This document shows positions 17,601 through 26,138 of a DNA stretch of 64,000 nucleotides, piece after piece (within the stretch, counting starts at the first letter, position 1; each line of letters opens with the position of its first letter). Source of the stretch: Neoroseomonas eburnea. Lineage in GTDB: Bacteria > Pseudomonadota > Alphaproteobacteria > Acetobacterales > Acetobacteraceae. The stretch spans positions 141,897 to 205,896 of the forward strand of contig NZ_JAAEDL010000002.1 of NCBI RefSeq assembly GCF_018129005.1, in the 5' to 3' direction. The translations under genes and the position numbers were made by a program. The notes under the pieces are model-generated. The model saw nothing but the letters and a program-made list of their open reading frames with translations, ran no database searches and was not told the DNA's origin.

Positions 17601-17985
17601 CGGCGTCGGCCTTGCCAAGGGCCTGGAAGGCGCCGCCGGCCTGGTCACCGCCGCCGCACCGCTGCTGCACGAGGGCGGCGTGGTCGGCGAGCCGGTGCGC
17701 CAGCACCGCGTGGTGCCACTCACCCTGTTCCACGGCGCACCACGCTTCCATCAGGGCGGCGGCTTCCTCACCCGCACCGAGTTCCCCGCCATCCTGGAAC
17801 TGGGCGAGCGGGTGCTGACCCGCCGGCAGCAGGCCGCGGTCGGCGCCGCCGTCGCCGATCGGCCACGTCCGATCATCCAGAACGTGACGATCCAGACGCC
17901 CGACGCCGGCTCCTTCCGGCAGAGCCGCGGCCAGTTGCTGGCCGAGCTCTCGCGCTCCGTCGCGCGCAGCAACCGCCATCGGTGA
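14644..17985 (+). CDS. Tail tape measure protein with transglycosylase domain
   Basis: 1113 aa, overlapping the chaperone stop. Helical, coiled-coil-rich with LDASGYVAGARQVEGAN at the start and an Ala/Gly hydrophobic stretch near residues 170-205. Around residues 455-570 is an inserted soluble lytic transglycosylase (SLT) domain: LLERVQRAEGI with the likely catalytic Glu, ARGPMQVMPGTFEELA, and ALADYNAGPGRVD. A Pro/Ala linker follows, then more coiled coil and a Gly-rich C-terminus. It sets tail length, and the SLT domain probably digests peptidoglycan during DNA entry. Confidence 0.95.
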   Translation: MSGAMGGVELLSIIRSSLDASGYVAGARQVEGANDRLRASGDKVAGSQERITRGMDQTARQVAQLAQRTNPAIKATVELVDAEAKLDRALKLGLISLDDHARLLVPLQQRHQAATAAANQTANAFGVTARQAQQLAPQINDVITSLLGGASAFQVLTQQGGQITQAMGGVGNTFRAIGGLFTPVRVGVLAVGGALVGTFAAYEGTERRVARLRNELRGYAADYETLARNLERRAREQSLLTPGAGRSEVRTAQARIAQVVRPEDRENLERYVALALDLSRTLDKDLSAAAERVARALRRPEEVARELAEQGVRGFDEQFRRHIELMVRAGDASGAAAQVIARLTSVVQGATNGGTAFERAINNVEKSLAGLWNRITDGLTRAGGPFIEWLARSERNSRFLVEQGGLAVLQALPGGAPVALGLRLQQMLGSTASGAQSTRPGPAADIAGLLEEAARVSGVDRALLERVQRAEGIRNPDGSWRISTAGARGPMQVMPGTFEELARRYGIQGGIDDPRANMLAGALYLRERLQTRGDVALALADYNAGPGRVDRVLGGQAELPNETARYVRGIRSGYAGSGITGPVQPVTPAPTAPPVPAAGAAANPQPASVTGPPTPTPEQRFYDSALSEVRRRGTPTGDVAELTRDLERFQRAQRQAAPDSAEYREFGDAIEQIRARITGTERPIEQFIRGQREAARIAGTSEGAARELAQAMQGLEEASRAQGRDPTVEERAAVREAVLARAAGQYRDLTANVDRQIEAEGRLNEAMGRGAGAMQEAEARAKALEDVRRAGLAGTEQEAAAVAELTGRYLRLARAQADRITAASLEEQRRQIELIRAEAGTIGLGERDRAEAIAAIRARAELERRSPGSSETDTGRQYVANAVDIARAQDDVRVLKEIEGYGRETAGVLVSGFRAIAFEGRRASDVLRDMERALLDLGTRALLLKPLEDALGRLASSAFGGASGGGGGLGGLLNLIGLGGGGGEIAGVGLAKGLEGAAGLVTAAAPLLHEGGVVGEPVRQHRVVPLTLFHGAPRFHQGGGFLTRTEFPAILELGERVLTRRQQAAVGAAVADRPRPIIQNVTIQTPDAGSFRQSRGQLLAELSRSVARSNRHR

Positions 17986-17988
17986 GCC

Positions 17989-18609
17989 ATGGCCTTCCAC
18001 GACGTCCGCTTCCCCGACCGCATCGCCGAGGGGGCGGAGGGCGGGCCCGAATTCTCCACCTCGGTGATCGTCTCCTCCGGCGGTCATGAGCAGCGCCAGG
18101 GCAACTGGTCCGCCGGCCGCGGCCGGTGGAACGTCGCCACCGGGCTGCAGGACGACAACGACCTCGCCGTCCTGATCGCCTTCTTTCGGGCGCGGGCGGG
18201 CCGGCTGCACGCCTTCCGGTTCAAGGACTGGTCGGACTATCAGCTCGACCGCCAGGTCATCGGCACCACCGGTGGCGGTGATGCTACCTGGCAGATTCTG
18301 CGCACCTACACCTCGGGCCCGACCTCGGTGACGCGGACCATCACCCGCCCCGTCGCCGGCACGGTGCGCTGTTGGGTCGATGGGGTGGAACGCAGCCTCG
18401 GCACGGGTGCGACGCAGTTCCAGGTCAACCTCGCCACCGGCGTCATCACCCTCGGCAGCGCGCTCGCCGGCACCACCGGCCAGGCGATCGAGGCGGCCTG
18501 CGAATTCGACGTCCCGGCGCGCTTCGACACCGACACGCTGCCGCTGCGCCTGACCGCGTTCCAGATCGGCGAGTGGTCCGACATCCCCGTGGTGGAGATC
18601 CGCGAATGA
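17989..18609 (+). CDS. DUF2460 distal tail protein (GTA gp12-like)
   Basis: 206 aa. The start MAFHDVRFPDRIAEGAEGGP and the central AFFRARAGRLHAFRFKDWSD are diagnostic of DUF2460. In RcGTA the counterpart forms the distal tail ring linking tube and baseplate. It begins 3 bases after the tape measure and its stop overlaps the next gene (ATGA). Confidence 0.92.
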   Translation: MAFHDVRFPDRIAEGAEGGPEFSTSVIVSSGGHEQRQGNWSAGRGRWNVATGLQDDNDLAVLIAFFRARAGRLHAFRFKDWSDYQLDRQVIGTTGGGDATWQILRTYTSGPTSVTRTITRPVAGTVRCWVDGVERSLGTGATQFQVNLATGVITLGSALAGTTGQAIEAACEFDVPARFDTDTLPLRLTAFQIGEWSDIPVVEIRE

Positions 18610-19466
18610 AATCCGTCTCCGCTGCGCTCGCGACGCACCTCGCCGGCGAGGCGACCACGCTCGCCACCCTCTGGCGCGTCGTGCGCCGCGACGGCGCGGT
18701 GTTCACCTTCACCGACCACGACCGTGACCTCGTCTACGGTGGCGAAACCTATGCCTGTGCCCTCGGCTATCAGCGCGCCGCCATCTCGGCGGGTGCCGAG
18801 CTCGCGGTGGACGAGACCGAGCTGCTCGGCCTGCTCGACAGCAGCGCCATCGATCCCGCCGAACTGCGTGCCGGGTTGTGGGATCACGCCGAGGTGCGGA
18901 TCTTTGCGGTCAACTGGGCGAGCCTCAGCGACGGCGAGCTGAAACTCCGCCGCGGCCGGCTGGGCGAGGTCATCGCGCAGGATAACGGCAGCTTCCGCGC
19001 CGAGCTGCGCGGCCTCGCCCAGCCGCTGCAGCAGACCATCGGCGCCATCTACCAGCCGGAATGCCGCGCCGACCTCGGCGACGCTCGCTGCAAGGTCGAC
19101 CTGACCTTCGGCGCCGGCTGGACGCAGCAGGCGATCATCGAGGCGGTGACCGACAGCGTGACGCTGGTGATGTCCGCCGCCATCGCTGGCTTCGCCAACG
19201 GCTATTTCGAGGGCGGTGTCGCCGTCTGGCAGTCCGGCGCCAACGCGGGTGTCGCGCGCGAGGTGCTGGCGTGGAACCAGGCTGGCCGCGTGCTGTCGCT
19301 CTTCGCGCCGCCGCCCTTCGCGCCGACGGTCGGCGACGTGCTGCGCATTCAGCCCGGCTGCGACAAGCGCAAGGCGACCTGCCAGGCGGTGTTCGGCAAC
19401 TACCTCAACTTCCGCGGTGAGCCCTTCATCCCCGGCGCGTTGGCGGTGCTGGAGACGCCGGCGTGA
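18606..19466 (+). CDS. DUF2163 tail hub protein (GTA gp13-like)
   Basis: 286 aa from ATG 18606. Signature segments ATLWRVVRRDGAVFTFTDHD and a C-terminal GCDKRKATCQAVFGNYLNFR, including the conserved Cys pair and the FGN motif. In RcGTA the homologue is a baseplate hub protein with an Fe-S binding Cys set. Start and stop both overlap neighbours, so the tail-tip genes form one tightly coupled unit. Confidence 0.92.
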   Translation: MKSVSAALATHLAGEATTLATLWRVVRRDGAVFTFTDHDRDLVYGGETYACALGYQRAAISAGAELAVDETELLGLLDSSAIDPAELRAGLWDHAEVRIFAVNWASLSDGELKLRRGRLGEVIAQDNGSFRAELRGLAQPLQQTIGAIYQPECRADLGDARCKVDLTFGAGWTQQAIIEAVTDSVTLVMSAAIAGFANGYFEGGVAVWQSGANAGVAREVLAWNQAGRVLSLFAPPPFAPTVGDVLRIQPGCDKRKATCQAVFGNYLNFRGEPFIPGALAVLETPA

Positions 19467-19882
19467 CCGCAGATGCCTTCGTTGCCGCCGCGCGCACTTA
19501 CGTCGGCGTGCCCTGGCGCCATCTTGGCCGCACCCGCACCGGCCTCGACTGCATCGGCCTGGTGCTGCTGGCCGCGCGCGATGTGGGATGGGACTTGCCC
19601 GATCCCGCGCCCTACGCCCGCGAGCCGCAGGGCACCCGTCTGCTGGAGGGGATCCTGGGGCATGCCCCGCGGGTGGCGGAGGCATCGCCGGGCGACGTGC
19701 TGCTGTTCCGCATGGGGCTGTACGGCGGCCATGTCGGCATCGCCTCCGACCACCCGGCCTGGGGCGTGTCCGCCTGCCTGCACGCCTATGCGCCGCGTCG
19801 CCAGGTGGTCGAGCAGCCGGTGGACGCCGAACTGCGCGCCGCCCTGCTCGGCGCCTTCCGCCTGCCGGCCCTGGAGACCTGA
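19463..19882 (+). CDS. NlpC/P60 tail peptidase (GTA gp14-like)
   Basis: 139 aa, GTG start overlapping the DUF2163 stop. The catalytic Cys30 is in GLDCIGLV and His90 in YGGHVGI, with a WRH motif upstream. This family hydrolyses peptidoglycan stem peptides. As part of the tail tip it probably opens the wall locally after receptor binding, complementing the SLT domain of the tape measure. Confidence 0.92.
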   Translation: MTADAFVAAARTYVGVPWRHLGRTRTGLDCIGLVLLAARDVGWDLPDPAPYAREPQGTRLLEGILGHAPRVAEASPGDVLLFRMGLYGGHVGIASDHPAWGVSACLHAYAPRRQVVEQPVDAELRAALLGAFRLPALET

Positions 19883-19885
19883 GCT

Positions 19886-22800
19886 ATGGCCCAGCTTGCC
19901 GTCGCCGGTGCCGGCGCGGCCATCGGCTTCGTGGTCTCGGGCTTCAACCCGCTCGGTGCCTCGATCGGCTGGGCGCTTGGCGGCGCTGCCGGCGCGTTGC
20001 TCTTCCCGCCCAAGGGCCAGGATACTCAGGGTCCGCGGCTCAACGACCTCACCGTCCAGACCTCCGGCTATGGTCTGCCAATCCCGCTCGCGGTCGGCCG
20101 GATCAAACTGGCCGGCAACGTCATCTGGAAAACCGACCTGCGCGAGCGCGCCACCACCCGCCGCCAGGGCAAGGGCGGCGGCGGCGCCAAGACCACGACC
20201 TACAGCTACTACCTCTCCTGGGCGGTCGGCCTGTGTGAATGGCTGATCCCACCCACCAACCCGCAGGTGCTGCGCATCTGGCTCGATGCCCAGCTGGTCT
20301 ACGACACCACCGGATCCAGCGAGGTGGTGCAGATCCCCGGCTTGGTCTGGCGCTTTCACTCCGGCAGCGAGACGCAGCTGCCCGACCCGCTGCTCGCCGC
20401 CACCCTGGGTGCGAACGAGGCGCCGGCGCATCGCGGCCTGGCGTACCTCGTCTTCGAGGAGGTGCCGCTGGAGCGCTTCGGCAACCGCATGCCGAACGTC
20501 ACCGTCGAACTGGCCGGCGATGCCGCCCGCAGCTTTCCGCAGGTGGTGACCATCCCGCCCGCCGTGCCGCTCTGGCCGTCCTCACCCTCGGGGCGCACCT
20601 ACATCGGCAACTGGGCCTGCAACGTCGCGGTCGATTACCGCCGCGGCCGGATCTACGAGGGCCGCGTCCGCACCTCGACCTCGGGCGGCGGCGTCAACGA
20701 GATGATCCGGGTCTACGACCTGGTGACGATGCAGACGCTCGGCGAGCACACGCTCGACCGCATCCTCTCCCCGTTGTTTCCCTTCGGCACCGTCCCGGGC
20801 CCGGACAGCACCGGCACCGGGCTGATGCATCTCGGCGTCGATGGCTTCCTTTACATCACCGGCGGCTCGGCCAACCGCGTGCCGCTGTTCAAGATCGACC
20901 CCGACGCCATGCGCGGGGTGGGCGTCTTCGGGAACCCGCTCGGCGATGGCTTCGGCTTCGGTGACACCGGCACCCGCCTGGTCAACCCGATGGCCATCAC
21001 CAGCCTGTCGGTGCCGCGGCTCGGCGCGCGCCCGCGCAGCTTCGTCATCGTGCAGGGATCCTACTCCTCGACCCTGACGATCGACGCCGACCGCATGGAA
21101 TATGTCTGGGGCGCCGGCGACGTCGCCTTCGAACCCCCGCCCGTGCCGATCGGTCTCGGCATCAGCCCGCTGACCTTCCCGGTGATCCTGGTCCCCGGGC
21201 GCACCCGCGACGATGGTGGCGTCGAGCTCTGGTTCCTGCGCGCCTCGGAACTCGCTACGCCGTTCCGCATCGATGTCGCCCGTTTCCGTTACTATTCCGG
21301 CGCGGCGAGCCTCGGCGGCGGCGCCGCCATGGGGATCTTTCGCGACGACTACACCTCGATTGATGTTCAGGCGGAGATCGACCCGCTCGCCGTCCGGCCG
21401 CTGCTGCAGGCGGCCTTCTGGGACGCCAGCGACGACACGCTGGTCATCACGCTGTCCGGCACCGGCGGGCCGCTCAGCGGCTGGGGGCGGTTCTCCACCA
21501 TCAAGTGGTCGCCCGGTAGCGGCGTGGTGTGGAAAATCATCGACCACGTCCTGCCGGCCTTTCACGACGGGCGCGGCCAGATCACCCGCGTGCTCGGCGC
21601 CACCTGGGGCCTCGGCGGCAACTTCCTGATCCAGACCGGCTCGGGCGACGTGCTGGTCAACCAGGCCGGCGCCAACTTCAAGACGCTGTTCTGGCTCGAC
21701 GAACAGCAGGCCGTGCTCGGCCAGGTCTCCGCCGGCTCCGGCGTGCGCGAGATCGCCAAGCGCTACCTCTCCCGCGCCGCAGCCAACACGCTGACGGTGG
21801 GGCAGGTGGTCGCCGCGCTGTGCCAGCGCGCCGGCCTCGCCACCGGCGACACTAACACCGCCGCGCTCACCGACGCCTTGCGCGGCTATATCCTGCCGCG
21901 GCCCACCTCGGCGCGCGACGCCATCACCCCTCTGGCGGGCGCCTTCCAGTTCGACGCGGTCGAGCAGGACGACGTGCTGCTGTTCCGCAAGCGCGGCGGG
22001 CCCGTCGTTGCCACCATCCCCTACGCGGAGATGGTTCGCGAGGATCCCGACGCCTCGGTGCTGCAGGAGCAGCGGGCGCAGGATGCCGACCTGCCGCGCG
22101 AGCTGACCGTGCGCTTTCTCGATGTCGAGCGGGGGTTCGAGCAGAACGCCCAGTCCTGGCGGCGGCCGGTCAGTCCCACCGCGACGGTCGGCGCCAACGC
22201 CTCCGCGGCGATCGACCTGCCGATCCCGCTGACCGCCGGCGAGGCCAAGGCGGTGGCAAGGCGGCTGATCACCGGCAGTTGGCGCGAGCGCACGCGCCTG
22301 TCCTGTGCGGTCGGCCCGAAACACGCCCGGCTGGTGCCGACCGACCCGGTGACGCTCACCACCCGCGACGGCGCTGCCATCCGCTGCCGCGTCCTCTCCA
22401 CGCAGCTGGGGGCGAACTGGGTGACGCGGCTGGAGGCGGTGACCGAGGACGCCGCCAGCTACGCCCTGACCGCACCGGCGGAGGGCGGCGCCGGCTGGGC
22501 CGAGCCCGGCATGCCGGCGCCCTACTTCGCCCGGCTGCTGCTGCCCGACCTCGCCCTGGTCGATGACAGCGACGATTTCGGCCAGGCCGGGCTGCGGGAA
22601 TACGCCCTGGTCGGCGCCTATGACGGCCAGCGGTTCCGCGGCGTGGTGGTGCACCGCAGCCCCGACCAGGCCAGCTGGGATGCCCTGGGCGCCATCACCA
22701 CCCCGGTGACCTGGGGCAGCGTGCAGGTAGGCCCCGCCGTGTCCGTCTCGCCCTGGATTTGGGACGAGGCCAGCGCGATGGAGGTGCAGCTGGCCGATGG

Positions 22801-23902
22801 CGAGCTCGACAGCGCCACCGAGCTCGAGGTGCTGAACGGCGCCAACCGCGCCGCGCTGGTCGGCCCGGACGGGCGGGCCGAGATCATCCAGTTCCGCGAT
22901 GCCACCGACCTCGGGGCGGGGCGCTATCGGCTGACTGGCCTGCTGCGGGGTCGGCGGGGCACCGAGGACCTGATCGCCTCCCGCGCCGCCGGCGACAGCT
23001 TCGTGCTGCTGGATGCGACCCGCTTCCAATTCCAGGCGCAGGCCAGCGAGGCAGTTGCCACGCGGCACCACCGCGCCGTGACCGTGTTCGAGACGGTGGA
23101 GACCGCAGCCAGCACGGTGACGAAATCTGGCCGGGGGCGGGCGGAGCGCCCCTACGCCCCCTGCCAGGTCACCGGCAGCCGCGACGGCTCGCAGAACCTG
23201 ACCATCGCCTGGATCCGTCGCACGCGGCTGGGCGGCGAGTGGCTCGACGGCACCGGCACCGTGCCGCTGTCGGAAGCCTCGGAGGCCTACGAGGTCGATG
23301 TGCTGAACGGGCCGCCGGCGGTCACCAGGACCTACGCGGCATCAGGCGGCACCGCCTCGGTGATCTTCGATGGCAATCCATCCACCTGGACCATTATCGG
23401 CGCCTCGCCTTCGCCGCGCACCGCCGAGGTCACCTTCGCCACCCCGCAGACCGTCCGCCAGTACGGGTTGCGCGGCGCCGCCGGGGCCACCTCCGAAAGC
23501 CCCAACGCCTGGACCGTCGAGGGGTGGAACGGCACCGCCTGGGAGCTCCTCGACACCCGAAGCGGCATCACCGGCTGGGCCGTCAACGAGCTGCGCAAAT
23601 ACAGCCTCGCCGCCCCCGCGACCTATGCCCGTCTGCGCATCGCGGTGACCGCGCTGAACGGCGGCTCCTGGTGGAACATTCCCGAGCTCGCATTCTACGC
23701 CACCGTTGGCGGGCCCGACATCGCCGCCGCCACTTACACGCAGGCGGTGGTGCGGACCATCGCCGTTACCGCGCCCACCGCGACCTACTCGGCGGCGAAC
23801 CAGACCACCGACTTCGGCGCCGCCCAGGCCGAGGCCTTTGTCCGCCTCCACCAGATCAGCGCCCTGGTCGGCCGCGGCCTGCCCGCCGAGGCCACCCTGT
23901 GA
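19886..23902 (+). CDS. Host specificity/tail tip megatron (GTA gp15-like)
   Basis: 1338 aa. Starts with a Gly-rich hydrophobic segment (FVVSGFNPLGASIGWALGG), then LPIPLAVGRIKLAGNVIW and SYYLSWAVGLCEW, typical of long GTA/phage tail-tip proteins. Central TIM-barrel-like and hub domains follow (LRGYILPRPTSARDAITPLA; ELTVRFLDVERGFEQN). Near residues 1145-1275 is a galactose-binding/discoidin-like domain (SVIFDGNPSTWTI, NAWTVEGWNGTAWELLDTRS, YARLRIAVTALNGG). It forms the central hub and fibre and probably recognises host surface glycans. Confidence 0.92.
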   Translation: MAQLAVAGAGAAIGFVVSGFNPLGASIGWALGGAAGALLFPPKGQDTQGPRLNDLTVQTSGYGLPIPLAVGRIKLAGNVIWKTDLRERATTRRQGKGGGGAKTTTYSYYLSWAVGLCEWLIPPTNPQVLRIWLDAQLVYDTTGSSEVVQIPGLVWRFHSGSETQLPDPLLAATLGANEAPAHRGLAYLVFEEVPLERFGNRMPNVTVELAGDAARSFPQVVTIPPAVPLWPSSPSGRTYIGNWACNVAVDYRRGRIYEGRVRTSTSGGGVNEMIRVYDLVTMQTLGEHTLDRILSPLFPFGTVPGPDSTGTGLMHLGVDGFLYITGGSANRVPLFKIDPDAMRGVGVFGNPLGDGFGFGDTGTRLVNPMAITSLSVPRLGARPRSFVIVQGSYSSTLTIDADRMEYVWGAGDVAFEPPPVPIGLGISPLTFPVILVPGRTRDDGGVELWFLRASELATPFRIDVARFRYYSGAASLGGGAAMGIFRDDYTSIDVQAEIDPLAVRPLLQAAFWDASDDTLVITLSGTGGPLSGWGRFSTIKWSPGSGVVWKIIDHVLPAFHDGRGQITRVLGATWGLGGNFLIQTGSGDVLVNQAGANFKTLFWLDEQQAVLGQVSAGSGVREIAKRYLSRAAANTLTVGQVVAALCQRAGLATGDTNTAALTDALRGYILPRPTSARDAITPLAGAFQFDAVEQDDVLLFRKRGGPVVATIPYAEMVREDPDASVLQEQRAQDADLPRELTVRFLDVERGFEQNAQSWRRPVSPTATVGANASAAIDLPIPLTAGEAKAVARRLITGSWRERTRLSCAVGPKHARLVPTDPVTLTTRDGAAIRCRVLSTQLGANWVTRLEAVTEDAASYALTAPAEGGAGWAEPGMPAPYFARLLLPDLALVDDSDDFGQAGLREYALVGAYDGQRFRGVVVHRSPDQASWDALGAITTPVTWGSVQVGPAVSVSPWIWDEASAMEVQLADGELDSATELEVLNGANRAALVGPDGRAEIIQFRDATDLGAGRYRLTGLLRGRRGTEDLIASRAAGDSFVLLDATRFQFQAQASEAVATRHHRAVTVFETVETAASTVTKSGRGRAERPYAPCQVTGSRDGSQNLTIAWIRRTRLGGEWLDGTGTVPLSEASEAYEVDVLNGPPAVTRTYAASGGTASVIFDGNPSTWTIIGASPSPRTAEVTFATPQTVRQYGLRGAAGATSESPNAWTVEGWNGTAWELLDTRSGITGWAVNELRKYSLAAPATYARLRIAVTALNGGSWWNIPELAFYATVGGPDIAAATYTQAVVRTIAVTAPTATYSAANQTTDFGAAQAEAFVRLHQISALVGRGLPAEATL

Positions 23903-23912
23903 GGAGCAGCCC

Positions 23913-25094
23913 ATGAGCGGCACCACCAACCTCGGCATTCCCTTCATCCAAGCAGCCCAGAACCAGAAGGAGGTGACCGCCAACGCCGCCTTCGAGGCGC
24001 TCGACGCCAGCGCTAATGCGGCGATCTCCATCGCCATGGGCGACACCAACATCACGCTCACCGACGCCCAGGCGCTGCGCGCCGGCCTCGTCACCCTGAC
24101 CGGCAGCAACACTGGCGTGCGCAAGGTGACCCTGCCGAGCAAGGCGCGACGCATTGCCATCCAGAACAGCACTGGCGGCGCGCTCGACATCACCGTGGGC
24201 TACGCCACCGGCGCCACGGTCACGGTGGGCAACGGCGCCATCGTGCTGATCCAGGGGAACGGGACGAACTGCTATGGGGTGGGCGGCGCTGCCGCGCTCG
24301 GCGATCTCGCCGACGTGGTCGGGCCGTTCCTGAACGGCGACCTGCTGCAATTCGACGGCTCCGCCTGGCGGCCGCTGGGCACAGGCATTCTCTCGCGTGT
24401 GATGCTGCCGTTCAAAGGCGCGCTGGTGCGGCGGGCCACTACGCTCTCCATCACCACCACGCCGACATCGGTGCCCTTCACCGACGCGACCTACGATACG
24501 GACGGGTTCTGGAGCGGGGCACTGCCCACCCGTCTTACCGTGCCGGCGGGGGTGACCAAGGTCCGGCTTTGGGCGCGGCTGCGCTGGACCGGCGGCAGCG
24601 CCAATCACGGGGCGCGCATCTACAAGAACGGCGCCGCCTTCGTCGGCCAGGGCGATTTCAAGGCAGCCTCCGGCTACACCGACGCCGACTACAGTTTCGG
24701 ATCCGCGGTCGTCGCCGTCACCGCCGGCGACTACTTCGAGCTGCAGCCCTACGCCTCGGCGACGCGGACGGGCGCAGCCAATGAGCTGCAGTTCGCCATC
24801 GAAGTGGTCGAAACCGCCGATGCGGCGAACCCGACCCTGCTGGCGCTGACCGACACGCCGGCCTCCTATGCCGGGGCGGCGGGAAAGCTGCTGCAGGTCA
24901 ACGGCGCTGGCACGGGCGTGGAATTCGGACCCAAGCACAACCTCACCGCGACCGCGGCGCCCACCGCCACCGACGACAGCGCGGCCGGCTACGGCGTCGG
25001 CTCGTACTGGCTCGATTCCGTCGGCGCCAAGATCTGGTTCTGCACCGATGCGACCGCCGGCGCCGCGGTGTGGAAAGGCGTGACCATCGCCTGA
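23913..25094 (+). CDS. DUF2793 tail fibre-like protein
   Basis: 393 aa from ATG 23913 (GAGGAG upstream). The opening TTNLGIPFIQAAQNQKEVT is the DUF2793 signature seen in alphaproteobacterial phage and GTA tail genes. The middle has a jelly-roll-like region (FTDATYDTDGFWSGALPTRL). The end DDSAAGYGVGSYWLDSVGAK resembles repeats of phage fibre proteins. It probably adds receptor-binding or structural fibres to the tail tip. Confidence 0.88.
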   Translation: MSGTTNLGIPFIQAAQNQKEVTANAAFEALDASANAAISIAMGDTNITLTDAQALRAGLVTLTGSNTGVRKVTLPSKARRIAIQNSTGGALDITVGYATGATVTVGNGAIVLIQGNGTNCYGVGGAAALGDLADVVGPFLNGDLLQFDGSAWRPLGTGILSRVMLPFKGALVRRATTLSITTTPTSVPFTDATYDTDGFWSGALPTRLTVPAGVTKVRLWARLRWTGGSANHGARIYKNGAAFVGQGDFKAASGYTDADYSFGSAVVAVTAGDYFELQPYASATRTGAANELQFAIEVVETADAANPTLLALTDTPASYAGAAGKLLQVNGAGTGVEFGPKHNLTATAAPTATDDSAAGYGVGSYWLDSVGAKIWFCTDATAGAAVWKGVTIA

Positions 25095-25170
25095 TCGGCC
25101 TGACCCCGCCCGGCGGTCCCCCGCAGCACCACGCCCCCCGCCGCCTGCCTCACACTCCCAGGAGAACATC

Positions 25171-25428
25171 ATGGACCTCACACCGACCCTGCTCTGGCAG
25201 GTGGTGACGACGCTCGCCATCGCGCCGCTAGCCTATTTCCTGAAGGCCTCGCTCGACCGCCTGCGGCAGATGGAGCTCTGCCTGTCGCGCACGCGCGAGC
25301 AGCTGGCGCGCGAATACGCCACCAAGGCCGACCTGCATGCCGATGTCGGCCGCGTCCTCGCCCGCCTCGACAAGCTCGACGGCAAGCTCGACCGGCTGCT
25401 CACGGCGCGGTTCGGGGGTGGCGAATGA
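25171..25428 (+). CDS. Small membrane protein of the lysis cassette
   Basis: 85 aa. One transmembrane segment near the N-terminus (LLWQVVTTLAIAPLAYFL), then a coiled coil (YATKADLHADVGRVLARLDKL). The stop overlaps the endolysin start. It could be a holin, antiholin or membrane anchor. The single helix with a long cytoplasmic coil is not decisive. Confidence 0.65.
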   Translation: MDLTPTLLWQVVTTLAIAPLAYFLKASLDRLRQMELCLSRTREQLAREYATKADLHADVGRVLARLDKLDGKLDRLLTARFGGGE

Positions 25429-26138
25429 CCCCCCGCCGCATCAGCGCCGAGGCGCTCGACCTGCTCAAGCGCTGGGAGGGCTGTGTCCTCCACGCCTATG
25501 ACGACGCCGATCCGGCGCGGCCGCCGCGGTTCATTCAGCCTGGCGATGCCATCCGCGGGACGCTGACCATCGGCTACGGGCACACCCGCACCGTGCGGCC
25601 TGGGCAGCGCATCACCGCGGCCGAGGCCGAGCGGCTGCTGCTGGAGGATCTGGCGCCAGTCGAGGCGGCGATCGCGCGCAGCGTCACGGTCCCGCTGACG
25701 GACGGCCAGCACGGCGCGCTGGTGTCGTTCGCGTTCAACCTGGGGCACAACACCGCGGCGGGGAAGCCGCTGGCCAACATCGCGGCGACGCTGAACCGCG
25801 GAGACTACGACGGCGCGATCCGGCGCATGGGGCTCTACGTGAAGCAGCGGCAGCATGGCCGCCTGGTCACCGTGCCGGGGCTGGTGAACCGTCGCGCCGC
25901 CGAGGCCGGGCTCTGGGCGCGCGGGGAGTTCGTCGCCAGCCGGCATGTCGCGCCGGCGGCGCCGCCCACCGAAGGGGCCGAGGCGGCGAAGCTGGGCGGC
26001 TATGCCGCGGCGGCGGCAACCGCGGCACCCGCGCTGCAGGCGTTGGCAGGGGTGCCGGTTTGGATCGGCGTGGCGTTGGTACTCGCCATCGCAGCAGTAG
26101 CCGTGTCCGTCCTGCTGCGGCGGGAGCGCGCGGCGTGA
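25425..26138 (+). CDS. Endolysin, GH24 lysozyme with C-terminal membrane helix
   Basis: 237 aa. T4-type lysozyme domain: LLKRWEGCVLHAYDD with catalytic Glu18 and likely Asp26/27, then TIGYGHT. It continues with LTDGQHGALVSFAFNLG and NRRAAEAGLW. Residues about 205-232 form a C-terminal transmembrane helix (VWIGVALVLAIAAVAV), unusual for a soluble endolysin and suggesting membrane tethering. It degrades peptidoglycan for host lysis. The start overlaps the upstream membrane-protein gene and the stop overlaps the i-spanin. Confidence 0.95.
   Translation: MTPRRISAEALDLLKRWEGCVLHAYDDADPARPPRFIQPGDAIRGTLTIGYGHTRTVRPGQRITAAEAERLLLEDLAPVEAAIARSVTVPLTDGQHGALVSFAFNLGHNTAAGKPLANIAATLNRGDYDGAIRRMGLYVKQRQHGRLVTVPGLVNRRAAEAGLWARGEFVASRHVAPAAPPTEGAEAAKLGGYAAAAATAAPALQALAGVPVWIGVALVLAIAAVAVSVLLRRERAA

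Noticed and set aside
14227-18210. 1327-codon reverse-strand open frame over the tape measure
   Set aside because: A shadow of the tape-measure gene: no domain, no ribosome-binding site, composition set by the coding strand.
20582-23071. 829-codon reverse-strand open frame over the tail-tip gene
   Set aside because: Same reasons as the other antisense frames; the plus-strand protein is well supported.
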